This document shows, piece by piece, positions 27,657 to 36,329 of a stretch of 64,000 bases of DNA. Within the stretch, counting starts at the first letter, position 1; each line of letters opens with the position of its first letter. The position numbers were made by a program, and so were the translations under genes. The notes below the pieces were generated by a model that was not told where the DNA came from, searched no databases, and worked only from the letters and a program-made list of their open reading frames with translations. The stretch is taken from assembly GCA_009839745.1 (NCBI GenBank), contig VXPE01000036.1:130763-194762 (forward strand), given 5' to 3'. Source of the stretch: Candidatus Poribacteria bacterium (GTDB taxonomy: Bacteria; Poribacteria; WGA-4E; WGA-3G).

Positions 27657-29957
27657 TTAATTCTCAGAGTTCTTCGTGTTCTCAACGTCCTCAGAACCCT
27701 CCACACTCTCAACGTTTTCAGTGTTCTCAACGTCCTCAGAACTTTCCACACTCTCAACGTTTTCAGTGTTTTCAGGATTCTCCGCGTTCGACTTACCCAT
27801 TTCCTCTTTGAGCAATGCCCCTAATGTGGTGACAGTCTCTTCGCGTGCTGGCATTTGCCGTCTCGGTTCCCGTTCGCGTCGTGATCGAGGGGGTCGCTCG
27901 GATCTCGTTCTTGCTGGCTGTTCTTCTTCAGATGTCACAGCGCGTTCTTGTTCAGCAAGGAGTGCTTTCAAACTCAATCCGATCCGTCGGTCTTTTGAAG
28001 ACAGATTAATCACTTTCAAATCTAACTCGTCGCCTACAGAAACCACTTCTTCTGGTTTTTCAATCCGTCGGTCGGCGAGTTCAGAAATGTGAATTAAGCC
28101 TTCAATACCTTCCTCAAGCTTGGTGAACGCTCCGAAACTCGTAAGATTGACAATTTTACCTCGGACAACAGAACCGACCTTGTATTTTTCGGGTACTTCT
28201 GCCCATGGATCGGGCTGTGTCTGCTTGAGTCCCAATGAAACTCTACGTTCAGCGGCGTCAATCTGTAATACGACTACCTCAATCTCACTGCCTTCCTTTA
28301 ATTCATCATTGGCTGCAACGCCCCGTTTCGTCCATGAGAGATCTGAGGTATGGATTAAACCGTCAATTCCCGGTTCGATTTCAACAAACGCCCCAAAACT
28401 CGTTAAGTTTCGGATACGCCCGGTGATCTTACTGCCAACAGGGGATCTCTCTTCCAAAAGTTCCCAAGGATTCTGTTGCAGCTGCTTCAACCCAAGTGAA
28501 ATACGTTTGTCGTCCCTTGAGATTTCCAGGACAACGGCTTCAATTTCATCACCCTTATTGACGATCCTGGATGGGGCAACGTTACGGCGGGTCCATGCCA
28601 TCTCAGAGACATGAATTAAGCCTTCAACGCCCTCTTCGAGTTGTAGAAACGCCCCATAATTGACGATATTAACAACAACACCCCGGACCGTGGCGCCAAC
28701 CGGATATTTTGCCTCAATGTCTGTCCATGGATCGGGAGTTTTCTGCTTCAAGCCCAAGGAAATTTTCTCATTTTCTTGGTTGATACCGATGACCTGGACT
28801 TCGATTTCTTCTCCAACAGAGACGACATCAGATGGATGATGTATCCGTTTCCACGCCATATCTGTCTTGTGAAGTAACCCATCAACGCCCCCCAAGTCAA
28901 CAAAAGCCCCAAAAGCAGTGATGTTCTTTACCACGCCTTTCACCTGTTGACCAACCCCAAGTGTGTTGAGCACTTCTGAGCGTTTCTGGACGAGTTCGGC
29001 TTCCAACCAAGCACGCCGCGACAGAACAATGTTATGCCGCCGTTTACTCAGGCTGATAACCTTCATTTCAAGCGTTTGTCCTACATACTGTTCAAGGTTC
29101 TGGATAGGGCGCAATTCAACTTGCGAAGCCGGTAAGAAACCTCGGAGGGATCCAACGTTGACTCGCAGCCCTCCCTTAATCCGTTCGCTGATACGTCCCA
29201 TAACGGGTGTACCTGCTTCGTACGCGGTCGCAATTTCATCCCAAATGAGTGTTTGATCGGCGATCTTTTTCGAAAGAACTATTTGTCCTTCAGAGTCTTC
29301 ACGCCGCACAATATAGACATCAATCTCATCGCCCACCTGAACAGTAGGCAAATCGTTTTGTCCAGCATCGAATTCAGATGCCGGAATATAACCTTCGGAC
29401 TTAAAGCCGATGTCAATCATGACTTCATCGCGATTGACATCTACGACGACGCCTTTAACAATTTCGCCATCTGTAAACGCTTTGATCGAATTATCATACG
29501 CTTCTTCAAGAGATTCCGGACTCATTGATTCCGCGGGTTCTTCCGGTGCTGCCTCCATCGCTACCTCTTCCGAGGGGGTTTCTTCAGTGGGTGCTACTGT
29601 TTCTTCAGCATCCGCAGCGACTACTTCTCTGCCCTCTTCAGGTAGGGTTTCATCAGCGGCTGCTTCTGCTTCTTCAGCCTCGCTATCAGCCACTGCTGCC
29701 TCTTCGGGGGCACTTTCATCAGTAAGCGTTGTTGCCTCTTCAACATCAGCGTCGCCAGCAGTCGCTTCCACTTCAGTGTCCGTGACTTCTTCATGCTCCT
29801 CAGCGTCTACGTTGGTTGCAGAAGCGGCTTCTGCAACTTCTGAAGTTTCTGTCTCGCTGGCTACTTCCTGATTCACTTCAACTGAACCCTCAGTTGAATG
29901 TTTTTCCTCTTCCACATCAACAGTGGACGCATTTGTATTTGCCTGTTCGTTGTTCAT
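27657..29957 (-). CDS. rpsA: Ribosomal protein S1 with long acidic N-terminal extension
   Basis: 766 aa. Residues 1 to about 155 are an acidic, Ala/Thr/Glu-rich low-complexity extension. Six S1 RNA-binding domains follow (from about residue 160), including GVVKNITAFGAFVDLGGVDG, GVVVNIVNYGAFLQLEEGVE, GRIRNLTSFGAFVEIEPGID and GKIVNLTSFGAFTKLEEGIE. The basic C-terminal region (SERPPRSRREREPRRQ) ends in two 15-residue repeats. S1 recruits mRNA to the 30S subunit. Both terminal extensions are unusual; E. coli S1 is 557 aa. A 5-codon open frame (MDQVS) ends one base before the ATG, and the strong AAGGAGG lies about 50 bases upstream, so translation start may be regulated. Confidence 0.92.
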   Translation of the reverse strand: MNNEQANTNASTVDVEEEKHSTEGSVEVNQEVASETETSEVAEAASATNVDAEEHEEVTDTEVEATAGDADVEEATTLTDESAPEEAAVADSEAEEAEAAADETLPEEGREVVAADAEETVAPTEETPSEEVAMEAAPEEPAESMSPESLEEAYDNSIKAFTDGEIVKGVVVDVNRDEVMIDIGFKSEGYIPASEFDAGQNDLPTVQVGDEIDVYIVRREDSEGQIVLSKKIADQTLIWDEIATAYEAGTPVMGRISERIKGGLRVNVGSLRGFLPASQVELRPIQNLEQYVGQTLEMKVISLSKRRHNIVLSRRAWLEAELVQKRSEVLNTLGVGQQVKGVVKNITAFGAFVDLGGVDGLLHKTDMAWKRIHHPSDVVSVGEEIEVQVIGINQENEKISLGLKQKTPDPWTDIEAKYPVGATVRGVVVNIVNYGAFLQLEEGVEGLIHVSEMAWTRRNVAPSRIVNKGDEIEAVVLEISRDDKRISLGLKQLQQNPWELLEERSPVGSKITGRIRNLTSFGAFVEIEPGIDGLIHTSDLSWTKRGVAANDELKEGSEIEVVVLQIDAAERRVSLGLKQTQPDPWAEVPEKYKVGSVVRGKIVNLTSFGAFTKLEEGIEGLIHISELADRRIEKPEEVVSVGDELDLKVINLSSKDRRIGLSLKALLAEQERAVTSEEEQPARTRSERPPRSRREREPRRQMPAREETVTTLGALLKEEMGKSNAENPENTENVESVESSEDVENTENVESVEGSEDVENTKNSEN
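27676..27765 (-). repeat. 45-bp tandem repeat in rpsA 3' end
   Basis: Two adjacent 45-base units (27676-27720 and 27721-27765), differing at a few positions, encode two copies of a 15-residue acidic repeat (ENVESVE-S/G-SEDVENT). Partial units flank them. Confidence 0.9.
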
Positions 29958-30020
29958 TAAGATACCTGGTCCATTTAAAAACGCACAACCGCGTTAATCC
30001 GCCAGTTCCTCCTTATATTC

Positions 30021-30086
30021 AAAGTGCTTTTGGCACTTTCAAATCGGTTGCATAATAGTATATCATAAATGCAGAAAGAAAATCAA
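30021..30086 (-). promoter_or_regulatory. rpsA promoter and leader hairpin
   Basis: TTGATT (30086-30081), 18-base spacer, TATACT (30062-30057). The leader then forms the hairpin AAAGTGC/GCACTTT (30021-30039) just before an AAGGAGG. The divergent stretch to 30261 (about 170 bases) holds nothing else recognisable. Confidence 0.6.
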
Positions 30087-30261
30087 CAATATTTTTTTTA
30101 TTGATATGATTTAACTCTCAGAAAGACCTGCGATTGGAAAATATCTCTGCGATTTGGGGTTCAAACACAGAATTTTGCTTGCTTTTTTTCTGGATTTAAG
30201 ATAGAATTTAAGAACGGTTCCTTGAGTTAGGACTGGCTTTAATCTATGGGAGGTGATTTCT

Positions 30262-30606
30262 ATGGATTCGACAAAATTAATGAAACTCCGAGAGGAATCC
30301 GGTATCAAAATAATTGAAATAAAAACAGACTTGAGTAGTTACGCAGCATCCGATTTACGGAAGATGCTTGAAGGACTCTTAGCGGAGAAAGTCGAGAAGG
30401 TTGTTGTGAATCTGAGTCAAGTGAGTCATATAAACAGCACAGCTGTAGGTGCTTTGGTAGGTGTTGCAAAACGACTTCGCCAAAGTGGTGGCGACCTTAA
30501 AATTTGTGCACTCGCGGACAACTTAACACGGACCTTTAATCTCATCGGGGCATCCAGTGTCGTCGAAATCTACGAATCAGAAAACAGTGCACTCGCCGCG
30601 TTTTAA
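30262..30606 (+). CDS. STAS-domain anti-sigma factor antagonist
   Basis: 114 aa from the ATG at 30262, with GGGAGG 8 bases upstream. The whole protein is one STAS fold. It has the phosphorylation-loop pattern VNLSQVSHINSTAVGALVGV, where a Ser or Thr is the target of RsbW-type kinases, and ends with the helix FNLIGASSVVEIYESEN. It precedes an RsbW-like ATPase gene by 18 bases. Together they would form a partner-switching pair in which the dephosphorylated antagonist sequesters the kinase and frees its sigma factor or other target. Confidence 0.85.
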   Translation: MDSTKLMKLREESGIKIIEIKTDLSSYAASDLRKMLEGLLAEKVEKVVVNLSQVSHINSTAVGALVGVAKRLRQSGGDLKICALADNLTRTFNLIGASSVVEIYESENSALAAF

Positions 30607-30624
30607 GCAAAGTAAATTTAGTAC

Positions 30625-31056
30625 ATGGCGCAAGCAGATATTCAACTTCAAATTCCGAGTGCTGCCTTTTATATAGAGCCTGTTCGGGGATTTGTTGGCA
30701 ACCTCGCAAAAAGCCTCGGATTCTCCAGAAAACGCGTAGCAGACATTCAACTTGTGCTTGACGAAGTCTGTAGCAATGCAGTACATCATGGCTCGGTTAA
30801 TGCTACAGTTGGCGTTAAATTGTGTATCAGTATTGATACAGATGCCCTTGAAATTTTAGTAAGGGATACGGGTACGCGGGCTGCGGGGAAAAAGAGTTGG
30901 CTAACACATGAAAGACTGTCGGAGATTGAGATGAACCGTTCCCCAAACAATGAGAGCGGACACGGTATTTTCATCGCTAAATCTCTCTCGGATATGCACG
31001 AAATGCAAACGAATGCGTCAGGTGGAACCGATGTTCGCGTGGTTTTTCGTTTTTAA
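30625..31056 (+). CDS. RsbW/SpoIIAB-like ATPase (anti-sigma kinase)
   Basis: 143 aa GHKL-type ATPase. N-box LVLDEVCSNAVHHG, G1 box VRDTGTR, G2 box ESGHGIFIAKSLSD. It phosphorylates STAS antagonists and binds an alternative sigma factor or other target. The stop of the STAS gene is 18 bases upstream and the PP2C phosphatase gene converges from the other strand, completing the switch. No sigma factor lies next to it, so the target is unknown. Confidence 0.85.
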   Translation: MAQADIQLQIPSAAFYIEPVRGFVGNLAKSLGFSRKRVADIQLVLDEVCSNAVHHGSVNATVGVKLCISIDTDALEILVRDTGTRAAGKKSWLTHERLSEIEMNRSPNNESGHGIFIAKSLSDMHEMQTNASGGTDVRVVFRF

Positions 31057-31075
31057 AACCGAGAGATATCGAAAT

Positions 31076-32266
31076 TTAATCTCCCCCTGAAACTTCAATC
31101 GCGATCAGTGTTAGATCGTCGTCTTTCGGGCAGTTGTCGGTGAAGGCATCAATCGCTTCCGAGACGGTGGTGATGAGTCCTGCTGCGGATTCTTTTTCGT
31201 ATGTACACACCAATTTTTGGAGGCGATCTACTGTAAATTCCTCGCCTTGTGGGTTTTTAGCTTCGTAAACACCATCGGTATAAAGGAACATTCTACTAGC
31301 CCCATCAAATGGATAATGTATCGTTTCATAAACTGAATCTCGCCAAATGCCTAACCCATTTCCTGTGTGTTGATCGCCAACGGCTTGGTATGTCTGTTGA
31401 TGGGTGTTGTACAAAAATGGGAATGAATGCCCGGCGTTTGCACAGATGAGTGCGCCCTTATCCAAGTCAATGATCCCGCAAAAGGCTGTTGCAAACATGA
31501 ACAGTCGTGAACTAATCAAATCATTAAAACGGGTGTTTAGTATTTCAAGCAGATACCCTGGATTATCTTCGACTTGTTGCTGGAATTCCGCCAAAATTGT
31601 TTTAATGAAGACTGTTACAAAAGCCGCTGAAACCCCATGTCCCATAACATCAGAAATAAAAACCCCGAGTCGATTGGGTGCGATTTCCCAGATGTCGAAA
31701 AAATCTCCACCGACTGCCATTTCAGGACGGCAGTGTGAAGCAATTCGGAACCCCGACAATTCCTGCACACCATTCTGAGGAATAAGGATTTCTTGAATAC
31801 TTCGTGCCATTTGGAGTTCTTCTTGCAAACGGGTGTTATACGCTGCGAGTGTATCCTGGTAGTGTTTAATTCGCAAGAGGGAACGCACCCGGGCGAGGAC
31901 TTCTAAACTATCAAAAGGCTTCTCAATAAAATCATCGGCACCTGCTTCAATGGACTTAATTCGATTTTCGCGGGTGTCCCGTAGAGCGGTTATCATCACA
32001 ATTGGAATGAATTCGGTAGCCTCATTCGCTCGGATCCGTTTGACGACTTCAAACCCATCCATTCTCGGCATGTTGATGTCCAACAAGATGAGATCTGGCA
32101 TATCTTTTTCGACGGTATCAAGTGCCTCAAGCCCATCTGCAGCTGTGTAGACTGTATAGCCTCGTGCGTTGAGTTGAATTTGGAGAATTTTGACATTCTT
32201 GGGTTCATCATCAACAACAAGGATTTTCGCCCCTTCTTGCTGCTCAGATATTACTTCCTCATTCAT
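31076..32266 (-). CDS. Response regulator with PP2C/SpoIIE phosphatase output (RsbU-like)
   Basis: 396 aa. Receiver domain at about residues 12-130 (acceptor Asp in DLILLDINMPRMDG; KPF Lys conserved), a helical linker, then a PP2C-type Ser phosphatase at about 180-396 with metal motifs AVGGDFFD, SDVMGHGVSAA and KDDDLTLIAIE. Phosphorylation of the receiver would activate dephosphorylation of STAS antagonists. Its start overlaps the stop of the lone receiver gene by 4 bases (32263-32266), so the two are translationally coupled. Confidence 0.92.
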   Translation of the reverse strand: MNEEVISEQQEGAKILVVDDEPKNVKILQIQLNARGYTVYTAADGLEALDTVEKDMPDLILLDINMPRMDGFEVVKRIRANEATEFIPIVMITALRDTRENRIKSIEAGADDFIEKPFDSLEVLARVRSLLRIKHYQDTLAAYNTRLQEELQMARSIQEILIPQNGVQELSGFRIASHCRPEMAVGGDFFDIWEIAPNRLGVFISDVMGHGVSAAFVTVFIKTILAEFQQQVEDNPGYLLEILNTRFNDLISSRLFMFATAFCGIIDLDKGALICANAGHSFPFLYNTHQQTYQAVGDQHTGNGLGIWRDSVYETIHYPFDGASRMFLYTDGVYEAKNPQGEEFTVDRLQKLVCTYEKESAAGLITTVSEAIDAFTDNCPKDDDLTLIAIEVSGGD

Positions 32267-32682
32267 TTGTTTGTCCCCTTGATGTGAGTCTCTACACGCT
32301 CCATCAAAACTTTGATGTCAATAGGTTTACTGAGATAATCATCGCACCCAGCTTTAAGAATGCGCTCCCTGTCCCCAGACATGGCTGCGGCTGTGAGTGC
32401 AATAATTGGTATATCTACCCATGCAAGATTCGCCTTAATGCGTCTTGTTAAATCTTCGCCGCTTTGTCCGGGTAAGGCAATATCCATGAGGATAAGTTGT
32501 GGTATTGCGTCTTCCAAACTTGCGAGTGCTTCCGTAGCATCAGTCGCTTCCACGACTGTATACCCCTTTGATTGCAGGACAATCCGCACAACTTTGCGGT
32601 TCAACTCTTGGTCTTCAATCACCAAGATCCGCTTTTGCGTTTCTGCCTGTTCTTCGGCTGGGGGTGGTTTTTCAGTTTTCAC
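32263..32682 (-). CDS. Stand-alone response-regulator receiver
   Basis: 139 aa, starting at a GTG with AAAGG upstream. One receiver domain: acidic pocket VIEDQE, acceptor Asp in LILMDIALPGQSGEDL, Thr in IIALTAAAMSGD, Lys in YLSKPID. There is no output domain (DivK/CheY-like). It lies between the hybrid-type kinase and the phosphatase and may carry phosphate between them or act as a sink. Confidence 0.9.
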   Translation of the reverse strand: MKTEKPPPAEEQAETQKRILVIEDQELNRKVVRIVLQSKGYTVVEATDATEALASLEDAIPQLILMDIALPGQSGEDLTRRIKANLAWVDIPIIALTAAAMSGDRERILKAGCDDYLSKPIDIKVLMERVETHIKGTNK

Positions 32683-32734
32683 AGGTTGCCTTTTATTTAA
32701 GCCAGCAGTTATGCAATGAACCGAAGTTTTAAAT

Positions 32735-34234
32735 TTACACTTTAATTGTTGCAGGGCGTTGAAGGGGGACGCTCAGCGCGAAATTACTCCCTTCTCCTTC
32801 TCGGCTTGTCACACTAATCTCGCCACCGTGTAACATGATAAGCCTATGCGTCAAGGCTAACCCGAGGCCTGTTCCACCGTACCGCCGAGATTTTGACGTA
32901 TCAATTTGTGTAAACGGGGCAAAGAGTTTCGCCTGATCGGCTTCGGAGATACCTATACCTGTATCAATAACTTCAGCTCGCAGTTCCGTGGTTCCAACTT
33001 CCAGTTGCGTTGCTACTTTACCGCCTTCTGGGGTAAATTTCACTGCATTGGAGAGTAGGTTATAGAAAATCTGCTTGAATTTAACTCGGTCGGCTTCAAT
33101 CATACCATTCTGGTTATAGCTCAAGGTAAGGTCGAGATCCTTCTTTACAGCGAGTGCAGTGATAATAGCGTTGACTTCCTCGACGGCTTCAACAATAGAG
33201 AACGTCTCTAATTGAAGTGCCATTTTTCCGGCTTCGATCTTTGAAAGGTCAAGGATGTCATTGATCATTTCCAGCAAATGTTCGCCGCTAATGTGAATAT
33301 CATTAATGCATTCTTTTTGCTCGGCGTTAATGCTGCCGACGAGTTCATCTCGTAGAATTTCAGCGAATCCAATGATTGCATTCAAAGGCGTGCGTAGTTC
33401 GTGGCTCATGTTTGCGAGGAAATCACTTTTGGCACGGCTTGCGTACTCAACGGCTTGTTGGGCACGATAGTACTCAGTTATGTCGCGTGAAATACCACAT
33501 GTTCCTACGATACGGCCCTCTCTATCCCGAATCGGGACTTTAGTCGTTGATACCCATGTATCCTGTCCATTGGGCCAGGTCTCCCTTTCCTGTTTCGCCT
33601 CAATGGGTTTCCCAGACTCAATGACATCCTGCTCATCCTGATATGCCTGTTGGGCGTGTTCACGGGTAAAGAAGTCAAAGTCGGTTTTCTGGACTGCCTC
33701 TACGGGATTTCTTAAACCGAACCGATCTGCTAAAGAACGATTGATTCGTATAAATCTACTCTCTGTATCTTTGAAATAGATGTGGTCAGGGGTATTTTCC
33801 ATCAGAGTATGCAACAACTCAGCTTCTTGGACATGTTTCGCCGCCAATTGCTGGAATCGGGTTTCACTCTCTTTCAATCTTGCTTCTAACTGCTTTCGGG
33901 GTGTTATATCTGTTGCGACGACGTAATAGCATTGTTTTTCACCATCCGATGTTATGTGCCATCTTAGCCATCTGTAAGACGCGTCTTTATGCTGAAATCG
34001 ATTTTCAAAGATAACAGCATCGCGTTCTCCTGTTTTCACCTTTTCGATCTCGGTAAGCATTTCCTCCCGATCCTCCGGATGTATGAATGCGGACCATTGG
34101 GAGTTTTGAAGTTCTAATCGTGTGAATCCGAGGATTTCTTCCCAGACGGAGTAGTTGAGAGCAGCGAATCCGCCGCCCCAATTGATAAGCCCGAACATAT
34201 CCGTGGAAATCCGTAAAAAATGCCAAGGTTCCAT
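32735..34234 (-). CDS. PAS-domain sensor histidine kinase
   Basis: 499 aa when started at MEPWHFLRIST; longer starts would overlap the Usp gene upstream. PAS domain 1 at about residues 8-130 with PAC motif FENRFQHKDASYRWLRW, PAS 2 at about 150-260 (YFKDTESRFIRINRSLADRF; PIRDREGRIVGTCGISRD), then HisKA with phospho-acceptor MSHELRTPLNAIIGFAEIL (about 278-296) and HATPase (N box NLLSNAVKFTPEGG, G1 DTGIGISE, G2 GGTGLGLAL). No transmembrane helix, so a cytoplasmic sensor. Likely donor for the adjacent receivers. Confidence 0.92.
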   Translation of the reverse strand: MEPWHFLRISTDMFGLINWGGGFAALNYSVWEEILGFTRLELQNSQWSAFIHPEDREEMLTEIEKVKTGERDAVIFENRFQHKDASYRWLRWHITSDGEKQCYYVVATDITPRKQLEARLKESETRFQQLAAKHVQEAELLHTLMENTPDHIYFKDTESRFIRINRSLADRFGLRNPVEAVQKTDFDFFTREHAQQAYQDEQDVIESGKPIEAKQERETWPNGQDTWVSTTKVPIRDREGRIVGTCGISRDITEYYRAQQAVEYASRAKSDFLANMSHELRTPLNAIIGFAEILRDELVGSINAEQKECINDIHISGEHLLEMINDILDLSKIEAGKMALQLETFSIVEAVEEVNAIITALAVKKDLDLTLSYNQNGMIEADRVKFKQIFYNLLSNAVKFTPEGGKVATQLEVGTTELRAEVIDTGIGISEADQAKLFAPFTQIDTSKSRRYGGTGLGLALTHRLIMLHGGEISVTSREGEGSNFALSVPLQRPATIKV

Positions 34235-34332
34235 GATTTCACCCATTAATATGTGCGTGCGAGTAGTGTCTTTACGCTTCTTGTTTACTTCGACAAAATG
34301 AAAGGTAAGAGCATCTCGTGCGTCCCGTAAAT

Positions 34333-35094
34333 CTATGTTGTTACGAGAACTGCCCGGTTTGCAACTTTTACAACACTTTGGGTAGTGCTTTGGAAAACAA
34401 GCTCGTACAATCTTCCATGATGACTCGCGCTCAATGCAATAAGATCGCAATCATTTTCTTCTGCGTTTTCCAAGATGTTTGTTACCGTAAAGCCACGAGC
34501 AGCGAGGAAGTCGGCTTGAACATCATAATATTCCAAATATGCTTCCATCTGCTGCTTAATCTGGGTTGCTTCCTGCTGTGTGCTTGAAAGAGCGAGTCCC
34601 AATATCCCGGCTTTTGTTAACTCCCCGATTTCGGCGACAAGTCCTAAGGCATGATCAGAATAGGTGTCTCCATGATGGACAGCGAGTATTTTCCGCAAGA
34701 GTGTGCATTGTTCGTGCACCACAATAATAGGTCTCGTGATGTGGAGCAGCACGTCGTCGATCTGGCTCTGGATAAGTTTGAGGCGACGCTTTCTTATATC
34801 TTCAGGAAGCCCAACAACCACCAAGTCGGCAGAATGTGCTTTTTCGCAGATCATCTGCCGTGGATTGCCAGCGACAGATTCAACGTGGTAATCTAAGAAA
34901 TCGTAGAGCGAGCATTCCGTCTCGGTTCGACGGATGACAGTCTCTGCGACATCAGCGTTTCCACCGTGCTGGCTGTCCTGAAAGAAAACACACGATAAAT
35001 GTGTTCCTAAAAGGACTGCGAGTTGTCCAGCGTACTCAAAGGCATTTTTCTCGTAATCCGTATCGCCGATGGCAACGAGGATATTTTTTATCAT
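34333..35094 (-). CDS. Tandem universal stress protein (UspA family)
   Basis: 253 aa with two Usp half-domains: residues about 1-140 (start NILVAIGDTDYEKNAFEYAG) and about 145-253 (KILAVHHGDTYSDHALGLV, ending DLIALSASHHGRLYELVFQS). Each half has the alpha/beta nucleotide-binding pattern, although the classic Gly-rich ATP loop is imperfect. Usp proteins bind ATP or act as stress regulators. Location among partner-switch and kinase genes suggests a stress-response locus. A 3' overlap with the extended kinase frame supports the shorter kinase start. Confidence 0.85.
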   Translation of the reverse strand: MIKNILVAIGDTDYEKNAFEYAGQLAVLLGTHLSCVFFQDSQHGGNADVAETVIRRTETECSLYDFLDYHVESVAGNPRQMICEKAHSADLVVVGLPEDIRKRRLKLIQSQIDDVLLHITRPIIVVHEQCTLLRKILAVHHGDTYSDHALGLVAEIGELTKAGILGLALSSTQQEATQIKQQMEAYLEYYDVQADFLAARGFTVTNILENAEENDCDLIALSASHHGRLYELVFQSTTQSVVKVANRAVLVTT

Positions 35095-35195
35095 GAGACA
35101 TTCCCTTATAGATGCGAGGCAGTAGGACTTTACTGAGAGGTTTTCGACGTTAGCAAAGCACCTCCGCTACAATAAAACTAAGATTAGTCTGAATC

Positions 35196-35549
35196 TCACT
35201 CGGCGTGCTGCAGCAAGGCAGCAACAGCATCTTCTTCGCTCTCAAAGTTTTTAAAGACGGTGATTAAGCGCGCCATGACGATGAGGTTCTTGACATGTTT
35301 GTTGACATTAATCACTGCTATTTTCCCCCCGCGCGGATGGATGTCGGAATAGACTTTCATAAGGACACCAAGCCCAGAACTGTCCATTCCCGTTACTTCT
35401 TTGAAGTCAAACACGACTCTCGGGGGTGAGGAGCGCACTGCAAGTGCCTCCTCTACGGTCTCCGAAACCTCTTTGACCCCTGGGGTGATAATTCTGCCAC
35501 TCAGTCTGAAAATAACGACCCCTTCTTTCTCAGACACGGTGATTGCCAT
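35196..35549 (-). CDS. STAS-domain anti-sigma factor antagonist
   Basis: 117 aa from the ATG at 35549 (AGGAG 10 bases upstream). STAS fold with FDFKEVTGMDSSGLGVLMKV, where the Ser pair is the phosphorylation site of SpoIIAA/RsbV relatives. It is followed by the Usp-kinase-receiver-phosphatase genes and preceded by a paralogous STAS gene 63 bases upstream. Probably a substrate of the RsbW-like kinase at 30625. Confidence 0.9.
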   Translation of the reverse strand: MAITVSEKEGVVIFRLSGRIITPGVKEVSETVEEALAVRSSPPRVVFDFKEVTGMDSSGLGVLMKVYSDIHPRGGKIAVINVNKHVKNLIVMARLITVFKNFESEEDAVAALLQHAE

Positions 35550-35612
35550 AGTGTACATACTCCTAATGCTACTGCGCGTTTAAGTCACGGATGGGTGTTC
35601 CAATCATGACCT

Positions 35613-35960
35613 TTAACTCTCGCTTGACAGCGCCGAAACTGCAGCGTCCTCGGTATCAAAATGCTCAAAGATACTGACAAGCCGACTGCGGACAATCAGA
35701 TTTTTAATGTTTGTTCCGACGTTGATGACACCGATACGCCCTTTCTTTCGCGTTGCGGCTACATGTGCCCCCATCAGCGTGCCGAGACCCGAACTATCCA
35801 TCATGTTGACTCGATCGAAATTAATGAGAATGCGTGGCTCATCGGAGGCATCGATCTGTGAGGTAATTGCCTCTCGTAATTCCGATACTGAGGCTCCCAT
35901 TATTTTTCCACTCGGTTCTAAGATTGCAACACCATCTTTCTGGCGAATCGTGGTTGCCAT
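35613..35960 (-). CDS. STAS-domain anti-sigma factor antagonist
   Basis: 115 aa from the ATG at 35960, with AAGGAG upstream. STAS fold with INFDRVNMMDSSGLGTLMGA carrying the conserved Ser pair. It is clearly paralogous to the gene at 35196; the C-terminal helices match closely (NLIVRSRLVSIFEHFDTEDA against NLIVMARLITVFKNFESEED). First gene of the minus-strand stress module and sits behind a strong promoter. Confidence 0.9.
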   Translation of the reverse strand: MATTIRQKDGVAILEPSGKIMGASVSELREAITSQIDASDEPRILINFDRVNMMDSSGLGTLMGAHVAATRKKGRIGVINVGTNIKNLIVRSRLVSIFEHFDTEDAAVSALSSES

Positions 35961-36014
35961 GGTTGTCTCCTTTTGTTGTTTGCTGGAAAATTGAAATTTC
36001 AATTCACACTTCCA

Positions 36015-36043
36015 ATTTTAAACTATTTAAAAATATTTGTCAA
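36015..36043 (-). promoter_or_regulatory. Sigma-70 promoter for the STAS/stress operon
   Basis: TTGACA (36043-36038), exact 17-base spacer, TAAAAT (36020-36015) on the minus strand, 55 bases before the first STAS start. The rest of the 35961-36329 gap is AT-rich and contains only this and the radC promoter. Confidence 0.75.
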
Positions 36044-36267
36044 CCTGCAAATTGGATACCCGTTTGATTTTGTGAAATGTTGCCAAAAAGAGTGGCTCTT
36101 TCCAATTTTAAAACTTTTTTCAACTTTAAACTTCAATTTTGAAATTTTCTTCAACTTTAAGGACAGCAGTTCACCTACGCGGAAAACGACTCACTATTGA
36201 CCCATGTTCCTTATATTTTTCGCGGAAAATGGGGACGCAATTCCCGTGAAATGCAATCGGATTTTGT

Positions 36268-36296
36268 TTGTTTTTAATGCTGAAATAGAGTATAAT
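36268..36296 (+). promoter_or_regulatory. Sigma-70 promoter for radC
   Basis: TTGTTT (36268-36273), 17-base spacer, TATAAT (36291-36296), 33 bases before the radC ATG. Confidence 0.6.
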
Positions 36297-36329
36297 GTTG
36301 ACGAATTTCTATTAATAGAAAGGAAAGCA

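Noticed and set aside
30000-36000. General stress sigma-B operon
   Set aside because: No sigma factor gene is present; only the partner-switching parts are, so sigma-B itself cannot be claimed.
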